DNA from: Moraxella porci DSM 25326
Lineage (GTDB): Bacteria; Pseudomonadota; Gammaproteobacteria; Pseudomonadales; Moraxellaceae
DNA length: 60,429 nt
NCBI RefSeq assembly: GCF_002014855.1
Contig: NZ_MUYV01000003.1
Coordinates: 1-60,429, forward strand
Reading direction: 5' to 3'
Every line of letters begins with the position of its first letter. Position 1 is the first letter of the stretch. The notes under the pieces are model-generated. The model saw only the letters and a program-made list of their open reading frames with translations, was not told the origin of the DNA and did no database searches. The translations under genes and the position numbers were made by a program. Shown here piece by piece: positions 46,344-56,518 of the stretch.

Positions 46344-46868
46344 ATGATTAATTCTGCCATCATATCAGCCGCCAAAACCGATGTGCCAGACATGTCCATC
46401 GTGGCAGCTGCACGCCATTATTCACGATCAGCCTCACTCAGCCATCAGCGCGAGTTTTTTAGAAGGCTTGGTTTGGTATTATTGGTGATGATCAGCATCG
46501 GCATCTCATCGATGGCCTCAGCCAATAATACGCCCCGTTATCAGCGCGTGTCCTCTGCGCAGGCGGTCGCTAGTCAAGAGGTGTATCTGAGCGTCTCGCA
46601 GTATGAATTGGCATTGATCCAAGTATTATCAGAGATCTGCCCGCCAGTGTTAAACGCTCAACAAAAAGCCAATTTTAACCGCGCTTATAATCAGCAGCTG
46701 CGATTATTCATGCCGCGCGCTGCCAATCCGCATCAAACGCTCCGTCAGCTGACAACGCAGCGTGAATATCGAATGGTGCTGCATAATGTGCGCGCATGGA
46801 CAGCCAGTTTTCCCGCCTCCGAAAATCGCGCCTTGTGCCGTGAATTTGCAAGCTTAGCACAAATGTGA
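46344..46868 (+). CDS. exported protein of unknown function
   Basis: A 174-residue protein with an internal hydrophobic segment (about FRRLGLVLLVMISIGISSMASA) that looks like a signal peptide preceded by a long basic N-region. The true start may therefore be further in, for example ATG 46395. The mature part has exactly two Cys residues (EICPPVL and LCREF), which could form one disulfide, and a helical Gln/Arg-rich body. A GTG at 46338 is also in frame. I do not recognise the family. Confidence 0.6.
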   Translation: MINSAIISAAKTDVPDMSIVAAARHYSRSASLSHQREFFRRLGLVLLVMISIGISSMASANNTPRYQRVSSAQAVASQEVYLSVSQYELALIQVLSEICPPVLNAQQKANFNRAYNQQLRLFMPRAANPHQTLRQLTTQREYRMVLHNVRAWTASFPASENRALCREFASLAQM

Positions 46869-47020
46869 ATACGCCATTGATTGATGCAATGTGATCGACT
46901 GATTTTATTGATAGCTGTTGATCCATCGTTTATCTTGGCTTGATCATTCAAGATGCTTTGTTTCGCCCATCATGTTTGGTCGCTCATCAAATGGCTGCTG
47001 TGGTGCTGTAGTGATGTTGA

Positions 47021-48091
<1,071 letters not shown>

Positions 48092-48374
48092 TTTGCCAAA
48101 TCACGCTTTTGGCCAGCACTTTTTGGCGATATTTTGCGGTAGTTTTAGCCATCAACTCAACTGACGCATGCTGCCACTCTGAGCAGATGATGATAAAGAT
48201 GAATGATTGTTATGTAAATTTTTAGTTTTTTATCACCTGAAAATATTTCATGCAATCAGCGCGCTTTCGCCTACCGCTTGCCAAAAAATCATGCTAGAAT
48301 AACAAAATCCTCCCTAGGCGCTGCCTTTTGATATGCTGCAGCGCCGTATGATTTAGCACCAATATGGATGTACT

Positions 48375-50705
48375 ATGACTTCAGCTACCAGAGACCAAAA
48401 GGTCGATGACACCACTTTTAATTCGGATGCCGACCTACAAAAGCAGCAGTTTGAGCAAGCTGCCCTTCATTATCATGAACACCCACGCCCAGGTAAAATT
48501 TCAGTCACCCCAACCAAAAAAATCGCCAACCAGCGTGACTTGGCTTTGGCGTATTCTCCAGGTGTGGCCGTACCTTGCCTTGAAATCGAAAAAGACCCGA
48601 AACTTGCCGCCAAATATACCGCTCGTAACAACCTAGTCGGCGTCATCACCAACGGTACTGCCGTACTGGGTCTGGGCAATATCGGTGCATTAGCATCCAA
48701 GCCTGTGATGGAAGGTAAAGGCGTGCTATTTAAGAAATTCGCTGGTATTGATGTTTTTGATATTGAGATCAACCAAAACGATCCAGATAAATTCATCGAA
48801 GCAGTGGCAAGCCTTGAGCCGACTTTTGGCGGCATCAACCTAGAAGACATCAAAGCGCCAGAATGCTTTAAGATCGAACGCGAACTGCGTGAGCGCATGA
48901 ACATTCCTGTATTCCATGACGACCAACACGGCACCGCGATCATCGCTGCCGCTGCACTATTAAATGCTCTAAAACTGGTCAATAAAGACATCGGCGCGAT
49001 CAAAGTCGTTTGCTCAGGCGCTGGCGCTGCAGCCATCAGCTGCCTTGAGCTGATCATCGCTTTGGGTGTCAGCCGCTCAAACATCTTTGTCCTAGACTCT
49101 CGCGGTGTCATCAATACGCGCCGTGACAATCTGGATGAATCAAAACAACGCTTCGCCCAAGACACCGATGCGGTCACGCTGGACGAAGTCATTGGTGATG
49201 CTGATTTCTTCTTAGGCTTATCAGGCCCTGGCATCTTGACCCCTGAGATGGTCAAACGCATGGCAAAAGACCCGATCATCTTTGCCCTAGCCAACCCAAC
49301 GCCTGAAATCATGCCAGAGCTTGCTCATGCCGCTCGCTCAGATGTCATCATGGCAACTGGCCGCTCTGATTATCCAAACCAAGTCAATAACGCGCTGTGC
49401 TTCCCGTACATCTTCCGTGGTGCGCTCGATGTCGGTGCCACCATCGTCAATGAAGAGATGAAAATCGCCTGCGTGCATGCCATCGCTGCGATGGCACACA
49501 CTGAGGTGTCGGTCTCAGAGACAGATAAAATCACCGAAAGCAAGCAATTTGGCCGTGAATACCTGATCCCAGGCCCACTAGAGCCAAATCTGATCCTAAA
49601 TATCGCCCCAGCTGTCGCCAAAGCAGCGATGGATTCGGGTGTGGCGACACTACCGATCGAAGACTTTGATGCTTATCGTCAGACGCTGTCTGAGTTCGTC
49701 TATAACTCAGCCTTGGCGATGAAGCCTGTCTTTACCCAAGCCAAACAAGCACCAAAACGCATTGTCTATGCCGAAGGTGAGGATGCCAATGTCTTGCGTG
49801 CTGTACAGGTGGTCGTCGATGAAAATATGGCAAAACCAATTGTCATCGGTCGTCCTGATGTCATCGAAGCCCAAATCAAAGAGCTGGGTCTGCGCTTGAC
49901 CCTCGGTGGCAATGTCGAGGTGGTGGATATTAATAACAATCCAAAACACGAACAATACTGGCAGCATTATCATCAAGACAATCATCGTCTGGGCGTATCT
50001 GCCGAGCTTGCACGCCGTGATATGCGCCGTAAGAGTTCGCTGTTGGGCGCGATGATGGTTGAGCAAGGTGATGCTGATGGCTTATTGTGTGGTACATTTG
50101 GTTACTACGATCTGCATCTGAACTATGTTCGCCGTGTGATCGGCAAGCGTGAGGGCGTAAGCGAGTACTACGCGATGAGCGGCGTCATCCTCCAAGACCG
50201 CACCTTGTTCATCGCTGACCCGTATATCCATGCCAACCCAACAGCTGAGCAGATCGCTGAGATGACTGTTTTGGCTGCCCAAAGCGTGCGCCGATTCGGT
50301 GTTGAGCCTCGCGTGGCATTGTTGTCGCATTCTGACTTTGGTACTTCACAGCGCGAATCTGCAGTGAAAATGCGTGAAGCTTATCGCATTCTGCGCGAGA
50401 TGAATGTGGACTTTGAGTTTGATGGCGAGATGCATGCAGATACCGCTCTAGATGCACGCGTGCGTGAACAAAACCATCCGTTCAGCACGCTGCAAGGCTC
50501 GGCGAACCTACTGGTCATGCCGACCTTGGATGCCGCCAACATCACCTTTAACCTATTAAAGGCCACCTCAGGCGGCTCAGCCATCGGCCCTATCTTGCTT
50601 GGCGCTGATAAACCAGTGCATATCCTAGTGCCTGCATCGACTGCGCGTCGCATCGTTAACATGACAGCAGTCGTGGTCACCGATGCCCAAAATGCTGAAA
50701 AATAA
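48375..50705 (+). CDS. maeB: NADP-dependent malic enzyme with phosphotransacetylase domain
   Basis: A 776-residue MaeB-type protein. The malic domain ([46 protein letters not shown]) occupies about residues 1-430. A phosphate acetyltransferase-like domain ([53 protein letters not shown]) follows and usually acts as an acetyl-CoA sensor. It decarboxylates malate to pyruvate, generating NADPH. Length is normal for the family. Confidence 0.95.
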   Translation: MTSATRDQKVDDTTFNSDADLQKQQFEQAALHYHEHPRPGKISVTPTKKIANQRDLALAYSPGVAVPCLEIEKDPKLAAKYTARNNLVGVITNGTAVLGLGNIGALASKPVMEGKGVLFKKFAGIDVFDIEINQNDPDKFIEAVASLEPTFGGINLEDIKAPECFKIERELRERMNIPVFHDDQHGTAIIAAAALLNALKLVNKDIGAIKVVCSGAGAAAISCLELIIALGVSRSNIFVLDSRGVINTRRDNLDESKQRFAQDTDAVTLDEVIGDADFFLGLSGPGILTPEMVKRMAKDPIIFALANPTPEIMPELAHAARSDVIMATGRSDYPNQVNNALCFPYIFRGALDVGATIVNEEMKIACVHAIAAMAHTEVSVSETDKITESKQFGREYLIPGPLEPNLILNIAPAVAKAAMDSGVATLPIEDFDAYRQTLSEFVYNSALAMKPVFTQAKQAPKRIVYAEGEDANVLRAVQVVVDENMAKPIVIGRPDVIEAQIKELGLRLTLGGNVEVVDINNNPKHEQYWQHYHQDNHRLGVSAELARRDMRRKSSLLGAMMVEQGDADGLLCGTFGYYDLHLNYVRRVIGKREGVSEYYAMSGVILQDRTLFIADPYIHANPTAEQIAEMTVLAAQSVRRFGVEPRVALLSHSDFGTSQRESAVKMREAYRILREMNVDFEFDGEMHADTALDARVREQNHPFSTLQGSANLLVMPTLDAANITFNLLKATSGGSAIGPILLGADKPVHILVPASTARRIVNMTAVVVTDAQNAEK

Positions 50706-50717
50706 TTGTTAATCGTC

Positions 50718-50747
50718 AAAAATGTCAGCCTAAGTGCTGGCATTTTT
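50718..50747 (+). terminator. terminator after maeB
   Basis: AAAAATGTCAGC pairs with GCTGGCATTTTT across a 6-base loop with one G-T pair. Confidence 0.8.
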
Positions 50748-50805
50748 ATTGGCATTTTTAGCAAAACTTGTTATAGTAAATTCGCCTTTATCTTAGGAAC
50801 ATACC

Positions 50806-51981
50806 ATGCAAGTATATCTGGTTGGCGGTGCAGTGCGTGATGGTCTGCTCGGACTACCCATCAAAGACAAAGATTTTATGGTGGTCGGTACGGATGCTGC
50901 CACCATGTTATCGCACGGCTTTAGCCAAGTGGGTGCTGATTTTCCTGTATTTTTGCACCCCGACACACACGCCGAATACGCCCTAGCCCGCCTTGAGAGA
51001 AAAGTTGGCACAGGGCATACTGCCTTTGATATTCATTCAAGTCCTGATGTCAATCTGGCTGATGATTTATTACGCCGTGATTTAACCATCAACGCCCTAG
51101 CCATCGAAGTTCAAGGTCTTTTTGATGATACGCCAGTCACAGGCGAAGTCGTGGATTATTATGGCGGACTGACTGACTTGCACGCCAAAGTCCTGCGTCA
51201 TGTCAGCCCTGCCTTTAGCGAAGATCCGTTGCGGGTGCTACGGGTGGCACGATTTTATGCCCGCTTTGCCCCACTGGGTTTTGTCATTCATGATGACACA
51301 CAGGCGCTCATGCAGCACATCGCTGATCAAGGCGAATTATCACACTTAAGCCGTGAACGCATTTGGCAAGAGACATCACGAGCGATGGGCGAGCCGCACG
51401 GTTTTTATTTTATCGATTGCTTGCATCAGCTTGGGATTTTGGCACATATCCTACCGCTACTTGCCGAGCGATTGGCAGATGACGAAGTTTATCAAGCCAT
51501 GATGACAAGACTACAAAACGCTTGTCGCCGAGATAGCTCACTTACCACTCGCTTTGCCATGCTATTTTCGATCCTTGATGATAGCAACGAGCTCAATGAC
51601 TGCCTGACACAGCTTAATACCCCAAAAGCCATCGGCCAGTTTATTCATACATTTGTGAATTATCATCAAGTTTTACTAAACTTACCGAATATCACCGCTG
51701 AACAGTTATTCACCGTCATCGAACATACCAAAGCTCATAAAGATGATACCCTACTGATGTCACTGTATGATGCTTGTGAAATTTATCAAAATAAATCAAT
51801 GGCTTATCCAAAAGCATGGCTGCATGATGCCATCACTCGCTATCAGTCCGTCAGTATGGCAAATATCGACCCAGCACTCACTGGCAAGGCAATCGGTGAT
51901 GAACTGGCACGACTTAGAAAGCAAGCATTGTATGGTTTATTGGGCAATTTTCAGATGGCAAATGCATTGACAGTATTTTGA
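50806..51981 (+). CDS. cca: tRNA nucleotidyltransferase (CCA-adding)
   Basis: A 391-residue class II nucleotidyltransferase. The head is YLVGGAVRDGLLGLPIKDKDFMVVG; RRDLTINALAIE, DPLRVLRVARFYARF and the following ERIWQE complete the catalytic and neck domains. It repairs or adds the tRNA 3' CCA. The C-terminal region, where E. coli Cca carries an HD phosphohydrolase domain, lacks the HD residues (TRFAMLFSILDDSNELND in place of an HDLGK-like motif), so phosphatase activity is unlikely. GGAAC precedes ATG 50806. Confidence 0.93.
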   Translation: MQVYLVGGAVRDGLLGLPIKDKDFMVVGTDAATMLSHGFSQVGADFPVFLHPDTHAEYALARLERKVGTGHTAFDIHSSPDVNLADDLLRRDLTINALAIEVQGLFDDTPVTGEVVDYYGGLTDLHAKVLRHVSPAFSEDPLRVLRVARFYARFAPLGFVIHDDTQALMQHIADQGELSHLSRERIWQETSRAMGEPHGFYFIDCLHQLGILAHILPLLAERLADDEVYQAMMTRLQNACRRDSSLTTRFAMLFSILDDSNELNDCLTQLNTPKAIGQFIHTFVNYHQVLLNLPNITAEQLFTVIEHTKAHKDDTLLMSLYDACEIYQNKSMAYPKAWLHDAITRYQSVSMANIDPALTGKAIGDELARLRKQALYGLLGNFQMANALTVF

Positions 51982-52042
51982 TCTTTTGACTTACCTATCA
52001 ATTTATCTGTATCTTAATCACAATACTTAGCACTCATTAACC

Positions 52043-52732
52043 ATGCCAAAAATCTACGCCATCGGTGATGTCCATGGCTGTCATGCACAGCTGACCACCT
52101 TGTTAACCGCACTCTCAATTGGGCCTGATGATACGCTGATATTTTTGGGCGATGTGATTGACCGTGGAGCGGATAGTAAAGGTGTGCTAGATACCATTTT
52201 GCATTATCAGTCACTTTGCCAAGTCGTACTCATCAAAGGCAATCACGAAGAGATGATGCTAGGTGCGGTGCATGAACGAGAATATCTGAAATATTGGCTA
52301 AAATTTGGCGGTATTGAAACTTTACAATCATTTGATGTAAGCACTGATTTACAAGGCTTAAAGCAGATACCATTTGAATATTTTAAATTGCTCAAATCCG
52401 CTGTGGATTATTATGAAACCGCAGAGTTTATCTTTTGTCATGCCACGCCCTTGCCACACTTGGCAATGGATAAGCAAAGCGATGAAGGCTTGCGATGGCG
52501 ATTCATACCGCCCGATGGTCAAGATGCACATTGCACAGGCAAAACCATCATTTGTGGTCACTCAACCCAAAAAGATGGTAAAATCTATCATCATAATAAC
52601 TTAATCTGCATCGATACCTGCGAACATGACAATCATTGCCTGACAGCGATTGAAGTGACTCAAATGCAAGTTTTTCAGGCGGATGCGACAAAATGCCGAA
52701 GTTATTTTTTGACACTGATTCACAACCATTAA
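52043..52732 (+). CDS. PrpA/ApaH-like metallophosphatase
   Basis: A 229-residue calcineurin-like phosphatase. Metal motifs are GDVHGCHAQL (about 8-17), GDVIDRGADS and KGNHEEMML, with FCHATP and CGHSTQ later. It could act on phosphoprotein or dinucleoside tetraphosphate; the PrpA serine/threonine phosphatase branch is the best guess. It follows cca by 61 bases and precedes a FolM-like gene. Confidence 0.88.
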   Translation: MPKIYAIGDVHGCHAQLTTLLTALSIGPDDTLIFLGDVIDRGADSKGVLDTILHYQSLCQVVLIKGNHEEMMLGAVHEREYLKYWLKFGGIETLQSFDVSTDLQGLKQIPFEYFKLLKSAVDYYETAEFIFCHATPLPHLAMDKQSDEGLRWRFIPPDGQDAHCTGKTIICGHSTQKDGKIYHHNNLICIDTCEHDNHCLTAIEVTQMQVFQADATKCRSYFLTLIHNH

Positions 52733-52808
52733 CACCGCTTAGCATGCGATGATTTGACATATCCAAGCAAACTGATATTGATATACTGATAAAAATATTA
52801 CACCACTC

Positions 52809-53579
52809 ATGAACAAAACTGCACTCATCACAGGCGCTGCCAAACGCATCGGCAAAGCCATCACCACTGCCCTACACGCTGATGGCTATGATGTCATCAT
52901 TCATTATCATCATAGTTGTGATGATGCCCATGCCTTGGCTGATATGCTAAATACCATCCGCCCAAACTCTGCCAAAACCCTCCAAGCGGGGCTTGATGTC
53001 GTCAATAGCAGTGATGAGCTTGATGCATTCAAAGAACAAGTGCTGTCTTGTTTTGGCAGGCTTGATGTCTTGGTGCATAACGCATCTAGCTTTTATGCGA
53101 CACCGCTCGATGGTACGCATGAGATGATGATGGCACATTGGGATGATTTGATGCTGACCAATGCCAAAGCACCGCTACTACTGACCCATGCATTCGCCCA
53201 AGAACTTAAGCAAAATCAAGGTAGTATCATCAGCTTACTTGACATTCATGCCGATGCCAAGCCCTTTGTTGGCTATCCGATTTATAATATGGCAAAGGCG
53301 GCACATCGTATGATGGTGCAGAGCCTAGCACTGGAGCTTGCGCCTGATATCCGCATCAATGGTGTCGCCCCTGGCGTGAATATCTTTCCTGATGACGACC
53401 AAAATCCTGAATTGAACAGTCAAACCCAAGCCACCTTGACAGACTCAGTACCACTTAAGCAAATCGGCACGCCCGAAGACATCGCAGCAGCGGTGGTCTT
53501 TATGGCAAATAGCCGATATATCACGGGGCAAATCTTGGCGGTCGATGGCGGTCGTGGACTGACCCTAAAGGGTGGATAA
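52809..53579 (+). CDS. SDR-family pteridine reductase-like (FolM type)
   Basis: A 256-residue short-chain dehydrogenase. The cofactor loop TGAAKRIGKAI has the Arg found in pteridine reductases; NASSF and YNMAKAAHRM (catalytic Tyr and Lys) follow. It may reduce dihydropterins or dihydrofolate; FolM is a known folate bypass. Other SDR substrates are possible. It is in the cca-phosphatase-folM row, spaced 61-76 bases. Confidence 0.82.
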   Translation: MNKTALITGAAKRIGKAITTALHADGYDVIIHYHHSCDDAHALADMLNTIRPNSAKTLQAGLDVVNSSDELDAFKEQVLSCFGRLDVLVHNASSFYATPLDGTHEMMMAHWDDLMLTNAKAPLLLTHAFAQELKQNQGSIISLLDIHADAKPFVGYPIYNMAKAAHRMMVQSLALELAPDIRINGVAPGVNIFPDDDQNPELNSQTQATLTDSVPLKQIGTPEDIAAAVVFMANSRYITGQILAVDGGRGLTLKGG

Positions 53580-53674
53580 TTGACCAAAACACCACATTGG
53601 GGAATTTTTCATCAATTTTTACAAAATAATTTGCCAAAATGGATGAAAAAATTCACAAATCGCCAAAAAACTTG

Positions 53675-53703
53675 CTGACAAATCGCTTTTTTTAAGCTAA
53701 AAT
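53675..53703 (+). promoter_or_regulatory. candidate promoter of the APC permease gene
   Basis: CTGACA (53675-53680) and TAAAAT (53698-53703) are 17 bases apart. The rest of the 325-base gap shows no supported gene. Confidence 0.5.
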
Positions 53704-53717
53704 TCACACGAATTTAC

Positions 53718-53766
53718 ATGGGTATTGAATGTTGTTACAAATCAGCAATTTTAATACCCATTTTTT
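53718..53766 (+). terminator. hairpin with T run in the leader of the permease gene
   Basis: ATGGGTATT (53718-53726) pairs perfectly with AATACCCAT (53753-53761) over a 26-base loop and TTTTTT follows. It starts about 15 bases after the predicted promoter -10, so it would be at the very 5' end of the permease transcript. It may instead end the folM-like transcript that stops at 53579. Confidence 0.55.
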
Positions 53767-53904
53767 CAACCCCTAAACTTTTTGTTAAATCTTTGGAGCA
53801 GATAGCCTAATCGAACCAAATTCAAACCATTGCGTTTGATACGATGAAGCTGTAGTTCTCTTTTGTGTTGGCTGCATTTTGCACACTTAAAAGGAATACC
53901 ATCG

Positions 53905-55293
53905 TTGAATACTTCACCTACTACTAATGTCGCTCGCCTGCAGCGAAATCTGGGTCTTTGGCATGTCATCATCATCGGCCTTGCTTATATCCAGCCGATG
54001 ACCCTGCTAGATACCTTTGGCATGGTCTCTCGAGACAGTGGCGGTCATGTGCCGATGTCTTACCTGTTTGCCTTGATTGCCATTTTGTTGACCTCGATCA
54101 GCTATGGCCATATGATTCGCGCTTATCCTTCATCAGGTTCGGCTTATACTTATACCCAAAAATCAATCAACCCAAGCATGGGCTTTATGGTCGGTTGGTC
54201 AAGCTGGCTTGACTATCTGCTATCACCGCTGGTCAATATCATTTTGGCGGTGATTTATCTTGAGGCGCTGTTTCCTGCGGTGAACCACTGGGTATGGGTC
54301 ATTGGCTTGACGGCAATCATGACGGGCATCAACTTGTTCGGCTCAAAAGTGGTGGCGTATTTTAACAGTTGGATCGTTTTTGTACAGCTTGCAGTGATCG
54401 CGGTGTTTGTGTTCTTGACTTATGACGCTCTATCAGCAGGTCAAAACGCTGACGGTATCATCAGTCCTGAGAACGCTTACCACCTATGGAGCATGGCACC
54501 ATTTTGGGACAGCATGACTTCAGTGACCGCCCTGATTACTGGTGCGACGATTTTGTGTTTCTCATTCACAGGCTTTGATGCGCTATCGACGCTGGCTGAA
54601 GAAACCAAAGATGCCAAAAACACATTGCCAAAAGCGATGATCCTAACTACGCTGATCGCAGGTATCGTGTTTATCATCAGTACTTACTTTATGCAGCTGT
54701 ATTTCCCAAATCATCCAAGCACCTATTTTGAGCTAGTGGATGAGACGCAGCCTGAGATTCTAGAGGCAGTGGGTGGCGCAGTGTTTAAAGCGGTCGTGTT
54801 GGGCTTTGCAATCATTACTGTGATGGCATCAGGGATCTCAGCGCACGCAGGTGTTTCTCGCCTAATGTATGTGATGGGTCGCGATGGCGTCATCAGCAAG
54901 AATATTTTTGGTCAAATTCATCCAAAACTGTTCACTCCAGTCAATAACATCCTAATCGCTGGCGCTGTGGCATTGACTGCTGGCTTTATCAGCCTAGAAG
55001 CAGTCGTAAACCTAATCAGCTTTGGTGCATTGACCGCATTTAGCTTCGTGAACATCTCGGTGCTGTTCCATTATGTATTCCGCAACAAGATGGTCAAAAC
55101 TGCTGGCGATGTACTCAGCTACATCATCGTCCCAGTAGCAGGCTTTATCAGCGTATTCTTAATGTGGCTAGAAGTGGATAGCACCACTTTTAAAGTCGGC
55201 CTATTCTGGGCAGCCATTGGCTTTATCTGGCTTGGCATTAAGACTCGCGGCTTTAAAGCACCTGTTCCGCAATATAAAGAAGAAGATGTATAA
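53905..55293 (+). CDS. APC-superfamily amino acid permease
   Basis: A 462-residue permease with about twelve helices. The first helix region HVIIIGLAYIQPMTLLDTFGMVSR carries the unwound TM1 region of APC carriers; FSFTGFDALSTLAEETKDAKNTLPKA is the typical TM6-loop. The start is TTG 53905 because AAGGA lies 9 bases upstream; the frame also opens at TTG 53863 but lacks such a site. The substrate is unknown. A terminator follows directly. Confidence 0.88.
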   Translation: MNTSPTTNVARLQRNLGLWHVIIIGLAYIQPMTLLDTFGMVSRDSGGHVPMSYLFALIAILLTSISYGHMIRAYPSSGSAYTYTQKSINPSMGFMVGWSSWLDYLLSPLVNIILAVIYLEALFPAVNHWVWVIGLTAIMTGINLFGSKVVAYFNSWIVFVQLAVIAVFVFLTYDALSAGQNADGIISPENAYHLWSMAPFWDSMTSVTALITGATILCFSFTGFDALSTLAEETKDAKNTLPKAMILTTLIAGIVFIISTYFMQLYFPNHPSTYFELVDETQPEILEAVGGAVFKAVVLGFAIITVMASGISAHAGVSRLMYVMGRDGVISKNIFGQIHPKLFTPVNNILIAGAVALTAGFISLEAVVNLISFGALTAFSFVNISVLFHYVFRNKMVKTAGDVLSYIIVPVAGFISVFLMWLEVDSTTFKVGLFWAAIGFIWLGIKTRGFKAPVPQYKEEDV

Positions 55294-55304
55294 TCCGACT
55301 TCAC

Positions 55305-55341
55305 AAAAAATATCCCAAGTCTTAGCTTGGGATATTTTTTT
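55305..55341. terminator. bidirectional terminator
   Basis: AAAAAATATCCCAAG (55305-55319) pairs with CTTGGGATATTTTTTT (55326-55341). It serves the permease gene and the converging tetR gene. Confidence 0.88.
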
Positions 55342-55372
55342 GTTGGCTTAACATCAATGGCCTTTAAAGTGA

Positions 55373-56101
55373 TTAACCTGCCATCGCTGGGCGAATCACC
55401 TGACCGATGGCCTCAGCGATCTCTCGGATCTCCTCCTCGCTCATATCATGACTGGCATTCATCAGCCGATCACGCACCTCGCTGTCGCTACTGATACCAT
55501 CAACCCTTGGATACAGACGCGGCAAATCCAGCATCTGACGCACCAAAGCGGTCTTTAGCGTGTCTCGACTGCCCAAGTAGCGCTGATAAAAGCTTGAGTT
55601 TAGCAGACTAGCTCCGCCCTGACCCACAGCATATAAAGTCGCCATATAATCACGAATGTTCATCACGCTGTCTTGCTCGGATAGGTATAACTGAACGATT
55701 TTTGACATGCGCACCATGCGCTCACGGCGGATGCTGTATAGCTCAGCGAACATCTTATTTAGCCCTGATGCTGTCGAGGACAGACGCTCTTCGATGTGGT
55801 TAAACAAAATCGCGCGATGAGGCAGGTTTAGAAGCTGCAGCACCAATCGTGCCACGCCTGCGCCTGCACCATCTTCGACGACGATCATATCCAGCTTGCG
55901 TTTTTCATAGTCGATTAAAATACGCATCAACAGCTCATCTTTACTGGAAAAATGCTTATACAAAGTCCCTTTTGCCAAATCCAAAGTGAGTGCCAGACTG
56001 TCCAAGGTCAAATCCCCCTCGCCAGATTCCAACAGCAGCTGCTCAGCCGTCTGCAAAATACGCATCTCTCGCAGTTCGAACTGCTGCTTGCGATTACTCA
56101 T
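55373..56101 (-). CDS. TetR-family transcriptional regulator
   Basis: A 242-residue TetR protein. The HTH domain LTLDSLALTLDLAKGTLYKHFSSKDELLMRIL (about 31-62) is typical; the ligand domain follows. It is divergently placed to a fatty acid desaturase gene with a 417-base spacer. That pairing resembles Pseudomonas DesT, which controls desaturase genes by acyl-CoA saturation. Regulation of the desaturase is therefore likely but inferred. Confidence 0.9.
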   Translation of the reverse strand: MSNRKQQFELREMRILQTAEQLLLESGEGDLTLDSLALTLDLAKGTLYKHFSSKDELLMRILIDYEKRKLDMIVVEDGAGAGVARLVLQLLNLPHRAILFNHIEERLSSTASGLNKMFAELYSIRRERMVRMSKIVQLYLSEQDSVMNIRDYMATLYAVGQGGASLLNSSFYQRYLGSRDTLKTALVRQMLDLPRLYPRVDGISSDSEVRDRLMNASHDMSEEEIREIAEAIGQVIRPAMAG

Positions 56102-56518
56102 TGTTCATCCTTAATGATAAAATGCTCAAGTCCATTGTGGATCGAGGCATAAAATAACTATCAGTTGGCAAATTATATCAAAACCCGTTCGCATTGGTGA
56201 ATTTTTTTATACTGTATAGACATTTATTCACAAAAAATCTGGCTCATAACGGTCAAATCATCTCAGATACCAAACAGCAAGCCATCGTTGCAGTTGTTAC
56301 AATTTCGCTGATATTTTTTGTGAATAATTGTTCACTTTTAAAAGCTTTTATGTTAGGATAATTTGGTAATAAAAAATCTTACCAAAGCCTTTAAAATACT
56401 GACTCTTAGCAGGTGCTGATGCAGTGATTTTATAAGTTTTTGGAATGCTTTTTATTGATATCGCAAACTTATTTTAAGTCTGCCAGTTTTGCTCTTTTAT
56501 ATAGGATAATTTTGGTTT
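56102..56518. promoter_or_regulatory. tetR-desaturase divergent region with candidate operators
   Basis: No gene in 417 bases. A symmetrical site GTGAATAATTGTTCAC (56320-56335) and a wider GTGAAT..ATTCAC pair (about 56197-56231) around TATACTGTATAGA share the GTGAA/TTCAC half-site. Both are good candidates for the TetR operator. AGGATAAT at 56502 is the likely desaturase ribosome binding site region. Confidence 0.5.

Noticed and set aside
53766..53975. Minus-strand frame with a CAKC motif in the permease leader
   Set aside because: The CxxC looked zinc-finger-like, but the frame has no ribosome binding site and overlaps the permease start antisense. It may be a remnant but cannot be supported.
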